A stretch of DNA of 64,000 bases. Source: Sporosarcina sp. Marseille-Q4943 (lineage in GTDB: Bacteria; Bacillota; Bacilli; Bacillales_A; Planococcaceae). Positions 16,015 to 26,202 of this stretch are shown here, piece by piece (positions within the stretch are counted from its first letter, which is position 1; the number at the start of each line of letters is the position of its first letter). Position numbers and translations under genes: made by a program. The notes under the pieces were generated by a model, which had not been told where the DNA came from, did no database searches, and saw only the letters and a program-made list of their open reading frames with translations. The stretch is from the NCBI RefSeq assembly GCF_943736995.1, contig NZ_CALSFT010000002.1, positions 1,703,875 to 1,767,874 of the forward strand, written 5' to 3'.

Positions 16015-17159
16015 TGAAAACGGTATTGCGAGAAGTGAAACCGGTTGTCGAGGAGGTGTTCGCTCATTTACATGCGCACCCTGAAATCAGTTGGAAGGAA
16101 ATCGAGACTACAAAGTATTTGGAACAACTGACCGAGAACGAAGGATACGAAGTCACTACATTCCAAGATTCAACAGGACTTGTTGTAACAACAGGGGCTG
16201 GCGGACATTGCGTCGGGCTCCGCACGGATATTGACGCACTCTGGCAAGAAGTGGATGGCGTGTACAAGGCGAATCATTCATGTGGGCATGATGCGCATAT
16301 GACGATTGCAATCGGGACGTTGTTCGTTCTGAAAAAGCTTGGTTATCCGAAGAATGGCCGATTGAAGGTTCTTTTTCAACCTGCAGAGGAAAAAGGGACG
16401 GGTGCATTGTCCTTTGTTGAGAAAGGGATCGTAGATGATGTCGACTATTTGTATGGCGTCCATCTTCGCCCAATCCAGGAAATCGGACTTGGCTACTCGG
16501 CACCGGCCATTATACACGGCGCCGCAAAAATGTTGAAGGGGTTCATTATTGGCACCGACACACACGGGGCAAGACCGCATCTCGGACAAAATGCGATTGA
16601 GGTGATGGCTTTGCTCGTTCAGGCGATTCGCTCCATCCATGTCGATCCGATGGTTCCCCATTCAGCAAAAATGACGATGTTCCAAGCGGGCGGTGAATCG
16701 GCGAACATCATTCCGGGAAATGGCGTCTTCAGCATTGATATGCGAGCCCAAACGAATACGGTCATGGACAAGCTATTGGAACAAGTGCAGGTTGCCATCG
16801 AGTCGGTTGCAAAGATGACCGGTGTTGAGATCCACTGTGAAATGCTCGCTGAAATTGCAGCTGCTGAGGTCGATGAAACGGCCGTTGACATTATGGCACA
16901 AGCGATTACGGAAACAGTCGGCGAATCCCATTTAGTACCACCGATTGTTACACCAGGCGGGGAGGATTTCCACTTTTACACGTTGAAACGTCCTTCCGTA
17001 AAAGCGACGATGCTTGGACTCGGTTGTGACCTTTCGCCCGGTCTCCATCATCCGAACATGACATTTAACCAAGACAGCATCTTGACCGGAATTGAAATCT
17101 TGACCAGGGCAGTGATTGAAACGTTTGAACGGCTGGAAAAAAAGGATGTGGAACAATGA
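16011..17159 (+). CDS. M20-family amidohydrolase, probable N-succinyl-L-amino acid desuccinylase
   Basis: A 382-residue M20 zinc peptidase of the AmhX/N-acyl amino acid hydrolase type. Metal-site motifs are GLRTDIDAL, SCGHDAHMT and PAEEKGTGA; HGARPHLGQNA is in the lid domain and TPGGEDFHFY near the end. GAAGGGA precedes the ATG, and the gene overlaps both neighbours by four bases. In Geobacillus-type operons an M20 enzyme removes succinate from N-succinyl-L-amino acids made by NSAR and a GNAT succinyltransferase. The same three partners occur here, so this role is preferred over general acylase activity. Confidence 0.82.
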   Translation: MMKTVLREVKPVVEEVFAHLHAHPEISWKEIETTKYLEQLTENEGYEVTTFQDSTGLVVTTGAGGHCVGLRTDIDALWQEVDGVYKANHSCGHDAHMTIAIGTLFVLKKLGYPKNGRLKVLFQPAEEKGTGALSFVEKGIVDDVDYLYGVHLRPIQEIGLGYSAPAIIHGAAKMLKGFIIGTDTHGARPHLGQNAIEVMALLVQAIRSIHVDPMVPHSAKMTMFQAGGESANIIPGNGVFSIDMRAQTNTVMDKLLEQVQVAIESVAKMTGVEIHCEMLAEIAAAEVDETAVDIMAQAITETVGESHLVPPIVTPGGEDFHFYTLKRPSVKATMLGLGCDLSPGLHHPNMTFNQDSILTGIEILTRAVIETFERLEKKDVEQ

Positions 17160-17998
17160 ATCGAACCATTACAACACGCAAATTGAAAACGATTGAAGAG
17201 ATGCGTCTCGTACAAAACCTTGAAAAAACGGTATGGGGCTTGGAACCGATTCCGGTCCATCAGACATATACAGCGGTTAACAATGGAGGCCTAATGTTGG
17301 GCGCTTTTGACGGGGAGAAAATCGTCGGTTTCTCCTATGGATTTACCGGATTCTCCAATGGAAAAACGTATTTATGTTCGCATATGCTTGGGATCCAACC
17401 GGAATACCAGTTGATGGGAATCGGGAAAAAACTAAAGGAAGAGCAACGCAAATTCGCCATGGAAATGGGCTACGACTTGATGACATGGACATTCGATCCG
17501 CTTGAAAGTCGGAATGCATATTTGAATTTATCGAAATTGAATGGGATTTGCAGTACTTATTTAGAAAATTGGTACGGAGAAATGGAAGATGGATTGAACA
17601 AAGGATTACCCTCGGACCGTTTTAAAATTGAGTGGTGGATTACGAGCGAAAGAGTCGAGAATAACTGGAAACCGTTAATTGACAGCTATGACCGTCCGTT
17701 TGAGGTAGGAAAATCTGAACTAGGAAACCCAATCCTGGAATGGGATGAATTGCATCCATCGACAAACTGTGAAGGCATCGAAATTCCAATTCCTGAACAT
17801 TTTCAAGTAATCAAAAAAAATGAGCCGCAATTGGCACTCGATTGGAGATTGAAAATCAGGAAAATCTTCCAAACACTGTTCGATGCAGGGTATGCATTGG
17901 TAAACGTCAATCGGTCAACAACCGGGGTCCACTATTACCAAGTAGTCAAAAGGGACACCATCCCCTTGAATATAAGTGAAAAAGGAGAAGTCAAATGA
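17156..17998 (+). CDS. GNAT-like acyltransferase (COG3375 type), probable D-amino acid N-succinyltransferase
   Basis: A 280-residue protein with a GNAT fold in the first half ([54 protein letters not shown] with the acetyl-CoA pyrophosphate loop, [20 protein letters not shown]). AAGGATG precedes the ATG and both ends overlap neighbours. Proteins of this family are commonly next to N-acylamino acid racemases and use succinyl-CoA to tag D-amino acids. Substrate is by genomic context; the fold is well supported. Confidence 0.78.
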   Translation: MNRTITTRKLKTIEEMRLVQNLEKTVWGLEPIPVHQTYTAVNNGGLMLGAFDGEKIVGFSYGFTGFSNGKTYLCSHMLGIQPEYQLMGIGKKLKEEQRKFAMEMGYDLMTWTFDPLESRNAYLNLSKLNGICSTYLENWYGEMEDGLNKGLPSDRFKIEWWITSERVENNWKPLIDSYDRPFEVGKSELGNPILEWDELHPSTNCEGIEIPIPEHFQVIKKNEPQLALDWRLKIRKIFQTLFDAGYALVNVNRSTTGVHYYQVVKRDTIPLNISEKGEVK

Positions 17999-19104
17999 TC
18001 ATTCAAGAAATAAACATCCGTAAAATGAAAATGAAGATGAAGCATCCGTTTACGACAAGTTTTGGTACATTTCATGAAAAGAAATTCCTGCTACTCGAAG
18101 CAAAAGATGAACTTGGCAATTCCGGCTGGGGTGAATCCGTCGCTTTCGACTCACCTTGGTACAACGAAGAAACACTTGAAACAAATTTACATATAATTAG
18201 AGATTTCCTCATCCCTATTATAGTAGGAAAGAAAATCGGCCATCCCGATGAAGTGAGTGAAAGGTTTAGCGCCATCCGGAAAAACAATATGGCGAAATCG
18301 ACTGTTGAAGGAGCCATTTGGGACTTATACGCCAAGCGGAATAAGATGACATTGGCGCAAGCATTAGGCGGAGAGCTCGACAAAATTGAAGTCGGAATCA
18401 GTATTGGGATCCATGAAAAAGTGGAAGATTTGGTCGAAACTGTCCGTCGCTTTGTCGAGGAAGGTTATAAACGTATTAAAGTGAAAATTAAACCGGGCTA
18501 TGACGTTGAAGTGATACGCGAGTTGCGCAAACAATTCCCGGACGTACCGCTAATGGCAGACGCCAACTCGGCTTATACGCTGGATGATGTCGAATTGCTG
18601 AAACAACTAGATGCGTTCAATTTGACCATGATTGAACAGCCGCTTGCTTCGGACGATATCATCGACCATGCGACATTACAGAAACAGCTGAAAACACCCA
18701 TCTGTCTAGATGAAAGTATCCACTCGCTCGAAGATACACGGAAAGCAGTGGAGCTCGGAAGTACTAAAATCATCAATATCAAAATCGGTCGGGTCGGTGG
18801 CTTGACCGAGGCCAAAAGAATTCACGATTATTGCATGGAACAGGGCATTCCAGTTTGGTGCGGGGGCATGCTGGAATCCGGTATCGGACGTGCCCATAAT
18901 GTGGCGTTGACGACATTGCCGAATTTCATTTTGCCAGGTGATACAGCTGGCTCCTCCCGCTATTGGGAAGAGGATGTCATTTCACCGGAAGTGATCGTGG
19001 AAGACGGCTATATTACAGTACCGACGGCATATGGAATTGGTTATGAACCAAATTATAATGCGATGGATAAGTTTACAGTCGAGCAATACCAGTTCAAAGC
19101 TTAA
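17995..19104 (+). CDS. N-succinylamino acid racemase / o-succinylbenzoate synthase-like (enolase superfamily)
   Basis: A 369-residue enolase-superfamily member of the MenC/NSAR branch. Acid-base lysines are K162 and K164 (KVK) and K263; metal ligands are D189, E214 and D239. This is the residue set of known NSARs. No men genes are nearby, while a GNAT succinyltransferase and an M20 desuccinylase are, so racemisation of N-succinylamino acids is the likely main role; OSBS activity may coexist. AAAGGAG precedes the ATG, which overlaps the previous stop. Confidence 0.88.
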   Translation: MIIQEINIRKMKMKMKHPFTTSFGTFHEKKFLLLEAKDELGNSGWGESVAFDSPWYNEETLETNLHIIRDFLIPIIVGKKIGHPDEVSERFSAIRKNNMAKSTVEGAIWDLYAKRNKMTLAQALGGELDKIEVGISIGIHEKVEDLVETVRRFVEEGYKRIKVKIKPGYDVEVIRELRKQFPDVPLMADANSAYTLDDVELLKQLDAFNLTMIEQPLASDDIIDHATLQKQLKTPICLDESIHSLEDTRKAVELGSTKIINIKIGRVGGLTEAKRIHDYCMEQGIPVWCGGMLESGIGRAHNVALTTLPNFILPGDTAGSSRYWEEDVISPEVIVEDGYITVPTAYGIGYEPNYNAMDKFTVEQYQFKA

Positions 19105-19111
19105 TATTGGA

Positions 19112-19150
19112 AGCGATGTGGGTAAACTGTCACCCACATGCTTTCTTTTT
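19112..19150 (+). terminator. Terminator or attenuator between racemase and permease genes
   Basis: AGCGATGTGGGT pairs with ACCCACATGCT, followed by TTCTTTTT. It may end the rpiR operon or allow partial read-through into the YkvI-type gene 65 bases further on. Confidence 0.75.
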
Positions 19151-19214
19151 CGGAATAATAATTCAGAAAATTACATCATTTGGGCTGATGAATCATCAGC
19201 GGGGGGATACGTTT

Positions 19215-20282
19215 ATGAGAAAGAGTTTTCAGATCGGTGGGGCTTTTATCGGCGTCATTGTTGGAGCCGGTTTTGCTTCAGGGCAGGAAATTTTACAGTT
19301 TTTCACGAGTTTCGGAGGAATCGGTATTGCAGGCTCGATTGTTGCAACACTACTATTTGCATTTATCGGGATGAATTTGACGCAGCTTGGTAGCCGTTTA
19401 CAGACGACTTCCCATCAAAAAGTCATCTATTATATTTGTGGCCGTTATTTAGGAATACTTGTCGACATTATCATTACGTTTTTCTTGTTCGGTGTCACGG
19501 TTGTCATGTTTTCAGGGGCTGGAGCTATTTTTGAACAGCAATTTGGGATTCCAGGTGTCGTTGGAAATCTATTGCTAGCCGTCGCTACAATCGCTTCTGT
19601 GACATTCAGTGTTCGGAAGGTAATCACATTGATTAGCGCATTTACTCCTTTTTTATTGTTGATTGTCATTGTCATTACGGTCTATTCGGTCATCAACTTT
19701 GATTTTGCAGCTACTGATTTACAAGGTGTCGCCGCTAGTCAAAGTCGAGGGGCTTCCCACTGGCTGTTAGCGGCGGTTTTGTATGTATCGTATAATATTG
19801 CTGCCGGAGCAGCGATGCTGACAGTGATGGGCGGGACGGTTAAGGATGAAAAAGTGGCCGCATGGGGAGGCATCATCGGTGGACTGGGTCTCGGTCTTCT
19901 TATTATTCTCATCAACGTCTCGATGCTGACGCAATTGAAGGAAATTGCCTCTGTTCCGATGCCTATGTTAGCGTTAGCGGATAGCATGAGCCCGGTTATG
20001 AGTATAATCTTTTCCATTATTTTGCTAGGTATGATCTACAATACCGCAGTCGGGATGCTTTATGCATTTACGGCACGTATCGTGACGCCGGAAACGAAGA
20101 AATTCAAAGGTGCCGTTGTCTTGTTTGGGATAATCGCATTCGGTGCAAGTTTCGTTGGCTTCATCACACTTGTTGGAACGGTCTATCCAGTAATGGGGTA
20201 CTTAGGCTTCATTTTGATCGGCGCAATTGTCTTTGCCTGGGTGAAGAAAAAAAAGTCTCCGGTTAGTGAGGAAGTGCACTGA
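19215..20282 (+). CDS. YkvI-family membrane transporter
   Basis: A 355-residue membrane protein with about ten spans. The N-terminal IGGAFIGVIVGAGFASGQEILQFF motif is typical of the YkvI family within the APC-like transporters. The start at 19215 has GGGGGGAT upstream; a longer frame from 19107 crosses the terminator and is unlikely. It sits directly after the D-to-L amino acid conversion genes, so amino acid uptake or export is a reasonable guess, but the family has no settled substrate. Confidence 0.8.
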   Translation: MRKSFQIGGAFIGVIVGAGFASGQEILQFFTSFGGIGIAGSIVATLLFAFIGMNLTQLGSRLQTTSHQKVIYYICGRYLGILVDIIITFFLFGVTVVMFSGAGAIFEQQFGIPGVVGNLLLAVATIASVTFSVRKVITLISAFTPFLLLIVIVITVYSVINFDFAATDLQGVAASQSRGASHWLLAAVLYVSYNIAAGAAMLTVMGGTVKDEKVAAWGGIIGGLGLGLLIILINVSMLTQLKEIASVPMPMLALADSMSPVMSIIFSIILLGMIYNTAVGMLYAFTARIVTPETKKFKGAVVLFGIIAFGASFVGFITLVGTVYPVMGYLGFILIGAIVFAWVKKKKSPVSEEVH

Positions 20283-20378
20283 ATTACTACTGTTTTTCCC
20301 TAATTAACCGACATATTATGGACTGGAAATGCGCTTGGGATTTGGAAAATCGATTTTTCAATCCCTTTTTGCACCATT

Positions 20379-20681
20379 TTGTTGTCTATCAACGCAAAAA
20401 AAGGAAAAGCCCAAAATATTGAACAATATTATCGATATAGTTTGCACTTTAACTGTACGGATCGTTTAGATCAAATTAAATTTCCTGTTCTGTTGCTGTA
20501 TGGGGAAAAAAATAAGGCGTTTCACCGTAATGCCCATCTATTACACGAAAAGCTCCCTGTAAATGATTTCATCCTCATAGGAGACATGAAACATCAGCTT
20601 CCTACAAAGACGACCGTGGCGGTGAACGATTTCATTAAGCAGTTCGTATCTACTCATGGAGCTCAGAACAGAGAAAATTGA
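20379..20681 (+). pseudogene. C-terminal fragment of an alpha/beta hydrolase
   Basis: About 85 residues resemble the end of an alpha/beta-hydrolase fold: FPVLLLYGEKNKAFHRNA (the acid-residue strand) and LIGDMKHQLPTKTTVAVNDFIKQF (the catalytic-His turn). The nucleophile elbow and the core strands are missing and there is no ribosome site, so this is a gene remnant. Confidence 0.65.
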
Positions 20682-21030
20682 ATGGTTGCTCACGGTGTTT
20701 TAAGAATGGATATCCAGTTGGTTCTTCTTAACTATTTATTTAAAATGGGAAAAGGCTAACTGGCATATTGTAATAAAAAAAGATGAAGGTAAGGTCGATT
20801 TATCAAAGGAAGAGGTCGACTGGCTAAATGACTGGTTGCAGAAGAACGATGTGTAGTTGATACGTTTTTTGATATTAAATACGCAGAGAAATTCTGAAGG
20901 ATGTATTTAAAAGCAACACAAATACAACACAAGATATTTAAAAATGCTGTAACAGCAACGTATTTTGGCAGAAATACACGTCCTCCTGGGACGTAATACA
21001 TTAAAAACTGAAAACACGATAAGAATTAAA
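20682..21030. other. Intergenic region with a decayed small ORF
   Basis: A start-less frame ends near 20855 and encodes a hydrophilic tail (KVDLSKEEVDWLNDWLQKND). It looks like the end of a small hypothetical protein whose beginning is gone. No other gene was seen here. Confidence 0.4.
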
Positions 21031-21082
21031 AAGAATGACCGTAAACGTTGATATCAAAGCGTTAGCGGTCATTCTTTATTTT
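21031..21082 (+). terminator. Terminator-like hairpin
   Basis: AAGAATGACCGTAAACG is nearly complementary to CGTTAGCGGTCATTCTT; TATTTTT follows. It ends the remnant-containing region. Confidence 0.7.
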
Positions 21083-21210
21083 TGAGAATACGTTAAGAAA
21101 CTATAGGAAGTAAAATCATATTCCATAAATTTTAATCATTTAACCTACTTCCCATGTCCTCATATAATTATAGCTTCCGGTTAGAAAAGTGAAAGATAAA
21201 TGGATGAGAT

Positions 21211-21249
21211 AGCATTGGTGAGATTACTCATGCAATGCTATTTTTTTCT
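21211..21249 (+). terminator. Terminator-like hairpin
   Basis: AGCATTG pairs with CAATGCT with an inner TGAG/CTCA stem, followed by ATTTTTTTC. It insulates the siderophore operon from upstream reading. Confidence 0.65.
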
Positions 21250-21449
21250 TTTTACATCTCCAACAATGCCTCTTGTTTGTTGAAGAAATATTTTTTCACC
21301 CACTTGAAGTAAATATCTTTTCTCTATTCTTTCAAAAATATTCCTTTTTCCTTGAAACGAAAGCCTATAATCAAAAATCTATTGGATTTACGTTAATGTA
21401 ACTCAAAGTCATTTATTAAGTGCCTAAGTCTCAATTATCGGAAAACCAC

Positions 21450-21478
21450 TTGCTAATGAGGATGATTATCAGTATCAT
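21450..21478 (+). promoter_or_regulatory. SigA-type promoter of the siderophore operon
   Basis: TTGCTA (21450-21455) and TATCAT (21473-21478) are 17 bases apart. The -10 region lies inside a Fur-box-like sequence and a second, better Fur box follows at once. Confidence 0.6.
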
Positions 21479-21481
21479 TCA
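21463..21481. promoter_or_regulatory. Secondary Fur-box-like site
   Basis: TGATTATCAGTATCATTC resembles the 7-1-7 Fur motif with a few mismatches and covers the predicted -10 element. It would strengthen iron repression together with the site at 21486. Confidence 0.5.
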
Positions 21482-21485
21482 TGCT

Positions 21486-21504
21486 GATAGTGATAATCAT
21501 TATC
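21486..21504. promoter_or_regulatory. Fur box
   Basis: GATAGTGATAATCATTATC differs from the 19-bp consensus GATAATGATAATCATTATC at one position. It lies 26 bases upstream of the first siderophore gene and explains iron repression of the whole operon. Confidence 0.9.
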
Positions 21505-21529
21505 AATTAAAATATTAGGAGTGAGTATT

Positions 21530-22894
21530 ATGGTATCAGGTGTAACACCTTATTTAGATAATGCATCGTTATTAGCATCACAGGAAAAAAGAGAATCGAA
21601 TGCAAGGTCATACCCGAGAAGGCTACCTTTAGCTATTAAACAAGCTGAGGGTGTCTATGTAACAGATATGGATGGAAAACAGTATATAGATTGCTTAGCG
21701 GGCGCAGGAACACTTGCTTTAGGGCATAATCATGCTGTGATTCATGCAGCTATCCAAGACGTGCTTCGATCCAAATTACCGCTCCATACACTTGATATTA
21801 CAACACCCGTGAAAGAGAAATTTGTTGATGAATTATTTGATTCATTGCCTCCTTCTTTTGCAGAAAAAGCAAAAATTCAATTTTGCGGACCTACGGGTGG
21901 AGATGCAATCGAGGCAGCACTGAAATTAGTGAAAACAGCGACTGGGAATCGAGCGATTTTATCTTTTCAAGGAGGCTATCATGGTTCAACTCATGGAACA
22001 TTGAGTATTAGTGGGACATTAGATCCTAAAAAGAACATTCATGCCCTTGTACCAGATTCACATTTCCTTCCCTACCCCTATGAATACCGCTGCCCTTTTG
22101 GAATAGGAAAAGAAGGATATAAGGTGAGCAGTACCTATATTGAAAATTTACTAGATGACCCTGACAGCGGTATTGTTAGCCCTGCGGGGATTATCGTCGA
22201 AGTAGTTCAGGGTGAGGGAGGCTCCATTCCGGCTCCAATTGAGTGGTTAAAAGAGCTTCGTCGTATAACGAGGGAACGAAATATTCCATTAATTATTGAT
22301 GAAGTCCAAACAGGGATTGGGCGAACGGGAAAAATGTTTGCCTTTGAGCACGCAGGTATTGAACCAGATGTTCTCGTACTATCAAAAGCGATTGGTGGAA
22401 GTCTTCCTCTTTCCGTTATGCTTTATGATCGCCGCCTTGACCAATGGGAACCAGGTGCACATATTGGGACATTTAGAGGAAATCAGATGGCGATGGCAAC
22501 AGGTCAAGCAAGCTTAAAATATATTAAAGAAAATCACCTGCCCGAGCATGCTAATCAGAACGGAAAGTATTTCATGAACCAATTAAGTAGTATTCAAGAG
22601 AATGTGTCATCAATAGGTGATGTTCGAGGGCGCGGGCTCATGATAGGAGTAGAAATCATTAACCCGACAAAACATCCAAACCAACTTGGAAGTTATCCAG
22701 CATCCCCTGAGCTTGCTAGTAGAATTCAACAGGAATGTTTGAAACGCGGATTGATTTTAGAGGTTGGAGGCCGATTTAGTTCGGTGATTCGATTACTACC
22801 GCCTCTCATTATTACGAAAGAGCAAATCGATGATGTGTTACAGCGCTTCTATGAATCTATAAAAAGTGCAGAAGATTACTTCGGTTCGATATGA
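21530..22894 (+). CDS. rhbA: Diaminobutyrate--2-oxoglutarate aminotransferase
   Basis: Class-III PLP aminotransferase of 454 residues, starting at 21530 after TTAGGAG. It shows the N-terminal ARSYPRRLPLAIKQAEGVYV segment, GPTGGDAIEAALKL, QGGYHGSTHG, the PLP Asp in IIDEVQTGIGRTG and the Schiff-base Lys in LSKAIGGS. It makes L-2,4-diaminobutyrate from aspartate semialdehyde and glutamate. First of six genes in the order of the Sinorhizobium rhizobactin 1021 operon, so it feeds 1,3-diaminopropane synthesis for a hydroxamate siderophore. Symbol is given by synteny. Confidence 0.9.
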   Translation: MVSGVTPYLDNASLLASQEKRESNARSYPRRLPLAIKQAEGVYVTDMDGKQYIDCLAGAGTLALGHNHAVIHAAIQDVLRSKLPLHTLDITTPVKEKFVDELFDSLPPSFAEKAKIQFCGPTGGDAIEAALKLVKTATGNRAILSFQGGYHGSTHGTLSISGTLDPKKNIHALVPDSHFLPYPYEYRCPFGIGKEGYKVSSTYIENLLDDPDSGIVSPAGIIVEVVQGEGGSIPAPIEWLKELRRITRERNIPLIIDEVQTGIGRTGKMFAFEHAGIEPDVLVLSKAIGGSLPLSVMLYDRRLDQWEPGAHIGTFRGNQMAMATGQASLKYIKENHLPEHANQNGKYFMNQLSSIQENVSSIGDVRGRGLMIGVEIINPTKHPNQLGSYPASPELASRIQQECLKRGLILEVGGRFSSVIRLLPPLIITKEQIDDVLQRFYESIKSAEDYFGSI

Positions 22895-22904
22895 GGTGAT
22901 CGGA

Positions 22905-24422
22905 TTGATAACTAATTTTGAACAATGGTTTCTGCATCCAAATGAACAAAGTAAAAAGACATTCTCTGAACTAATGGATAACACGTTTAAGCTGATAGTA
23001 GACGAATCAATGAAAGTCAACAAACCATTTGCCGGTGCCTCACGTCAAGATATTGAATCGATGGTGAAGAAAGTAACTCGTATCCCTGAATGTGGTCAAA
23101 ATCTGAAAGATGTAATGATGGATATTCATGAAGGTATCGTTAAACAATCTTTATGGATTTCTCACCCTTCCGCAATGGCGCATCTTCATTGTCCGCCATT
23201 GCTGCCGTCGATTGCTGCCGAAATGATTATAGGCGCACTAAATCAATCAATGGATTCTTGGGATCAAAGCCCTGCAGCTACGTATGTTGAAGAAGAACTC
23301 CTTCAATTTTTCATCAACCAAATTGGCTATCCGGCCAATGCGGACGGCGTGTTTACAAGCGGTGGAACACAGTCTAATTATATGGGGCTTTTGCTTGCAC
23401 GTAATCAAGCGTGCGAAACTTACTTTTCAGTAAATGTTCATGAAGATGGGCTTCCAGTTGAAGCGAGTAAATTACGGATTCTTTGCTCAGAACATGCTCA
23501 TTTTACTGTTCAGAAATCAGCCGCTCAACTTGGCCTCGGCATCCATTCGGTTGTTAAAGTGAAAACGAACAATAAGCAACAGCTTTGCTTAGATGATGCA
23601 AAGGAAAAACTAGACCTGCTACACCAGCAAGGATTGATTCCGTTTATGATTGTTGCGACAGCTGGGACAACTGATTTTGGGAGTATCGACAATGTGAAAG
23701 AAATCGCTGACCTAGCGAATACTTACCGATTATGGCTTCATGTTGATGCTGCTTATGGCGGAGCTTTATTATTTTCCCATCAATATCGCCAGCTACTTGA
23801 TCATTTGTGGGAAGCAGATTCGATTACGATTGATTTCCATAAGCTCTACTATCAATCAATCAGCTGCGGTGCATTCTTCGTGAAAGAAAAAAAGTCCTTT
23901 CAACAAATTATGTACCATGCTGATTATTTAAATCCTGAGGAAGATTATGAAGAGGGCATCATCAATCTCGTAGAAAAAAATATCCAAACAACAAGACGAT
24001 TTGATGCGTTAAAGATCCTCATGACCTTTAAATTACTAGGAACCGATATGTTTGGAGAAATGATCGATTATACGATCCACTTAGCGAAAAAAACGGCACA
24101 GCTTTTACGTGAGCATGAGTTTGATGTCGTTAATGACCCAGTGATGAACGCGGTATTATTCCGTTTTGTCCCCGACCATGTAGATGCCCCACACGTAATT
24201 GATGAAATCAATCTTGAATTGCAGCGTTATTTCTATCAAAGTGGTGAGCTTATCATGGCGAAAACAAAGCATAACGGGAAAATCTATTTAAAGTTTACGA
24301 TGCTTCATCCGCTAAATACGATTGAAAGAATGAAGGAACATATTGAGAAATTGAAACAGGTGGCTAAGAAAATCGAGAGTGAGAAAGGTGAGGATATATA
24401 TGAATATTCCGTTCGTCGCTAA
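22905..24422 (+). CDS. rhbB: L-2,4-diaminobutyrate decarboxylase (PLP-dependent)
   Basis: Group II PLP decarboxylase of about 505 residues. I prefer the TTG at 22905, which follows GAGGTGAT, to the upstream GTG at 22866 inside the preceding gene. Motifs: HPSAMAHLHCPP near the start, TSGGTQSNYMGLLLAR, HVDAAYGGALLF and the PLP Lys in DFHKLYYQS. It converts diaminobutyrate to 1,3-diaminopropane, the backbone amine of schizokinen and rhizobactin. The end overlaps the next gene by 23 bases. Confidence 0.88.
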   Translation: MITNFEQWFLHPNEQSKKTFSELMDNTFKLIVDESMKVNKPFAGASRQDIESMVKKVTRIPECGQNLKDVMMDIHEGIVKQSLWISHPSAMAHLHCPPLLPSIAAEMIIGALNQSMDSWDQSPAATYVEEELLQFFINQIGYPANADGVFTSGGTQSNYMGLLLARNQACETYFSVNVHEDGLPVEASKLRILCSEHAHFTVQKSAAQLGLGIHSVVKVKTNNKQQLCLDDAKEKLDLLHQQGLIPFMIVATAGTTDFGSIDNVKEIADLANTYRLWLHVDAAYGGALLFSHQYRQLLDHLWEADSITIDFHKLYYQSISCGAFFVKEKKSFQQIMYHADYLNPEEDYEEGIINLVEKNIQTTRRFDALKILMTFKLLGTDMFGEMIDYTIHLAKKTAQLLREHEFDVVNDPVMNAVLFRFVPDHVDAPHVIDEINLELQRYFYQSGELIMAKTKHNGKIYLKFTMLHPLNTIERMKEHIEKLKQVAKKIESEKGEDIYEYSVRR

Positions 24423-26202
24423 TCATCTTACGATGCAAAATCTATTAAATTGTTATTTTAGAGAAACAGGCAAGGGTGAATGGAAAGACGCCATGCAAAC
24501 AGAACTTCCATTCGAACAAGGGGATTATAAGTTTGTCCTTTTGATCCCTCTTACTAGTCAATCCGTTACGTTATATGTACCTGTTCGCTATAAATCGGAA
24601 ACAGGTCGTCATTTATTTTCACCTCATATGTACTATCAAGTAAAGAACGACGTGGTAAAACAAATTGATTTTTTAACACTACTTTCCTATCTACAAAAGG
24701 ATTTAGTTGAAATGTCGACAAAGCCTGTGCAAACAGAGGAACTTGTTCTTCGAACGATTTTAAGTTATCAAACGATGAAGGGAATCCTCGCGCATCGCAG
24801 TCAAGACCTTGAAGAATGTTATCAGGCGGAGAAAACTTTTTTACAATCAGAGCAATCTCTATTGATCGGTCATCAACTTCACCCAACAGCAAAGAGTCTC
24901 CAAGGAATCGGTGAAGATGAAGAGCATATTTTTACTCCTGAAAGAAAAGGCTCCTTTCAACTTCATTATTTTCAAGCAAAAAATGAGTTGATTGAGGAAG
25001 ATTCCATGTCTCCTCAAACAGCGACAATGATGATTAAAGAAGAATTAAAACGTGATCCACATATTTCAGAAGCGTTCAAAGAGCAGTATTGCCAAGAAGA
25101 TGGTGAGTCATTAATCCCCGTTCACCCTCTTCAGGCAAGGAAGCTTTTAGGAATGAAAGAAGTGCAACATCAAATTGAATTAGGAAAGCTTTCCTATTTG
25201 GGTCCACAGGGGCGAGCTTTTTATCCGACATCTTCTGTTCGCACGGTCTACCATCAAGACGCAAGGTATATGTACAAATTTTCCATCCCAGTTAAAATCA
25301 CGAATTCGTTACGAGTCAATAAGCGTAAAGAACTTGAGCGTGGAGTCGAAGTGAGCCGATTGCTGCAACAGGAAATAACGAGCAAACTAAACGAACTTCA
25401 CCCGTCGTTTAAAATTATCGAAGACCCTGCCTATATCACGTTGAAGCTTGATAGGGAGGAGTCTGGATTTGAGGTCGTTATTCGTGAAAATCCTTTTCAA
25501 AAAGATCATGCCTCAAGAACCACATTACTCGCAGGTCTTTGCCAAGATCATATCAATGGTGGGAAGTCGCATCTAGCGAATATTATTGATCAAATTGCAG
25601 AAAGCAATCAGATTTCAACTGAGCAGGCAAGTGAGGAGTGGTTTCGCCGCTATTTAAACATAAGCTTACGCCCACTTTACTGGATGTACGCTACATACGG
25701 CATTGCCCTTGAGCCGCATCAGCAAAATTCACTAGTAAAATTAGATGAATCTGGCTTCCCTGAAATGTTTTATTCCCGAGATAATCAAGGCTATTACTTT
25801 ATGGAATCCTACGCCCAAAATTTAAGACAAGTGGTACCGTCATTAAGTGAAAAAAGTGATACCATTTGTGCCGATTCAATTGCGGAAGAGCGTTTTCGTT
25901 ATTATTTCTTTTTCAACAATCTATTTGGGTTGATTAATGCCTTTGGTGTCAATCGTCTTATCGATGAACAACGATTATTAAGGCTGTTAAAAGATGAATT
26001 ACATGTATTATTCGAACAATATGGTGATTCTACGAACTTAATAAGCTCTTTATTAGATGAAGAAAAACTTCCATGCAAGGCAAATCTATTAACTAGAGTG
26101 CATGATATGGATGAGCTAGTCGGATCCCTTGAGACACAATCTGTCTACACATTCGTTGAAAATCCACTATTCAAAACCGTAGGTGATCTTTTTGAAGTCT
26201 AA
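24400..26202 (+). CDS. rhbC: IucA/IucC-family siderophore synthetase
   Basis: NRPS-independent siderophore (NIS) synthetase of 600 residues, starting at ATG 24400 after AAAGGTGAGG. Family motifs are VHPLQARKLL, the ATP-site TSSVRT, KFSIPVKITNSLRVN and EPHQQNSLV, with a C-terminal FhuF-like helical part. It couples citrate (or mono-amidated citrate) with an N-hydroxy-N-acetyl-diaminopropane unit using ATP. It is one of two synthetases in the operon, as required for a citrate with two different carboxyl additions. Confidence 0.9.
   Translation: MNIPFVANHLTMQNLLNCYFRETGKGEWKDAMQTELPFEQGDYKFVLLIPLTSQSVTLYVPVRYKSETGRHLFSPHMYYQVKNDVVKQIDFLTLLSYLQKDLVEMSTKPVQTEELVLRTILSYQTMKGILAHRSQDLEECYQAEKTFLQSEQSLLIGHQLHPTAKSLQGIGEDEEHIFTPERKGSFQLHYFQAKNELIEEDSMSPQTATMMIKEELKRDPHISEAFKEQYCQEDGESLIPVHPLQARKLLGMKEVQHQIELGKLSYLGPQGRAFYPTSSVRTVYHQDARYMYKFSIPVKITNSLRVNKRKELERGVEVSRLLQQEITSKLNELHPSFKIIEDPAYITLKLDREESGFEVVIRENPFQKDHASRTTLLAGLCQDHINGGKSHLANIIDQIAESNQISTEQASEEWFRRYLNISLRPLYWMYATYGIALEPHQQNSLVKLDESGFPEMFYSRDNQGYYFMESYAQNLRQVVPSLSEKSDTICADSIAEERFRYYFFFNNLFGLINAFGVNRLIDEQRLLRLLKDELHVLFEQYGDSTNLISSLLDEEKLPCKANLLTRVHDMDELVGSLETQSVYTFVENPLFKTVGDLFEV

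Noticed and set aside
17995..19104. menC (menaquinone biosynthesis) assignment
   Set aside because: No men genes adjacent; the GNAT and M20 partners match the N-succinylamino acid racemase pathway.
21530..24422. Ectoine or polyamine pathway for the diaminobutyrate genes
   Set aside because: No ectA/ectC; the next four genes are siderophore synthetases, acetyltransferase and N-monooxygenase, with a Fur box upstream.
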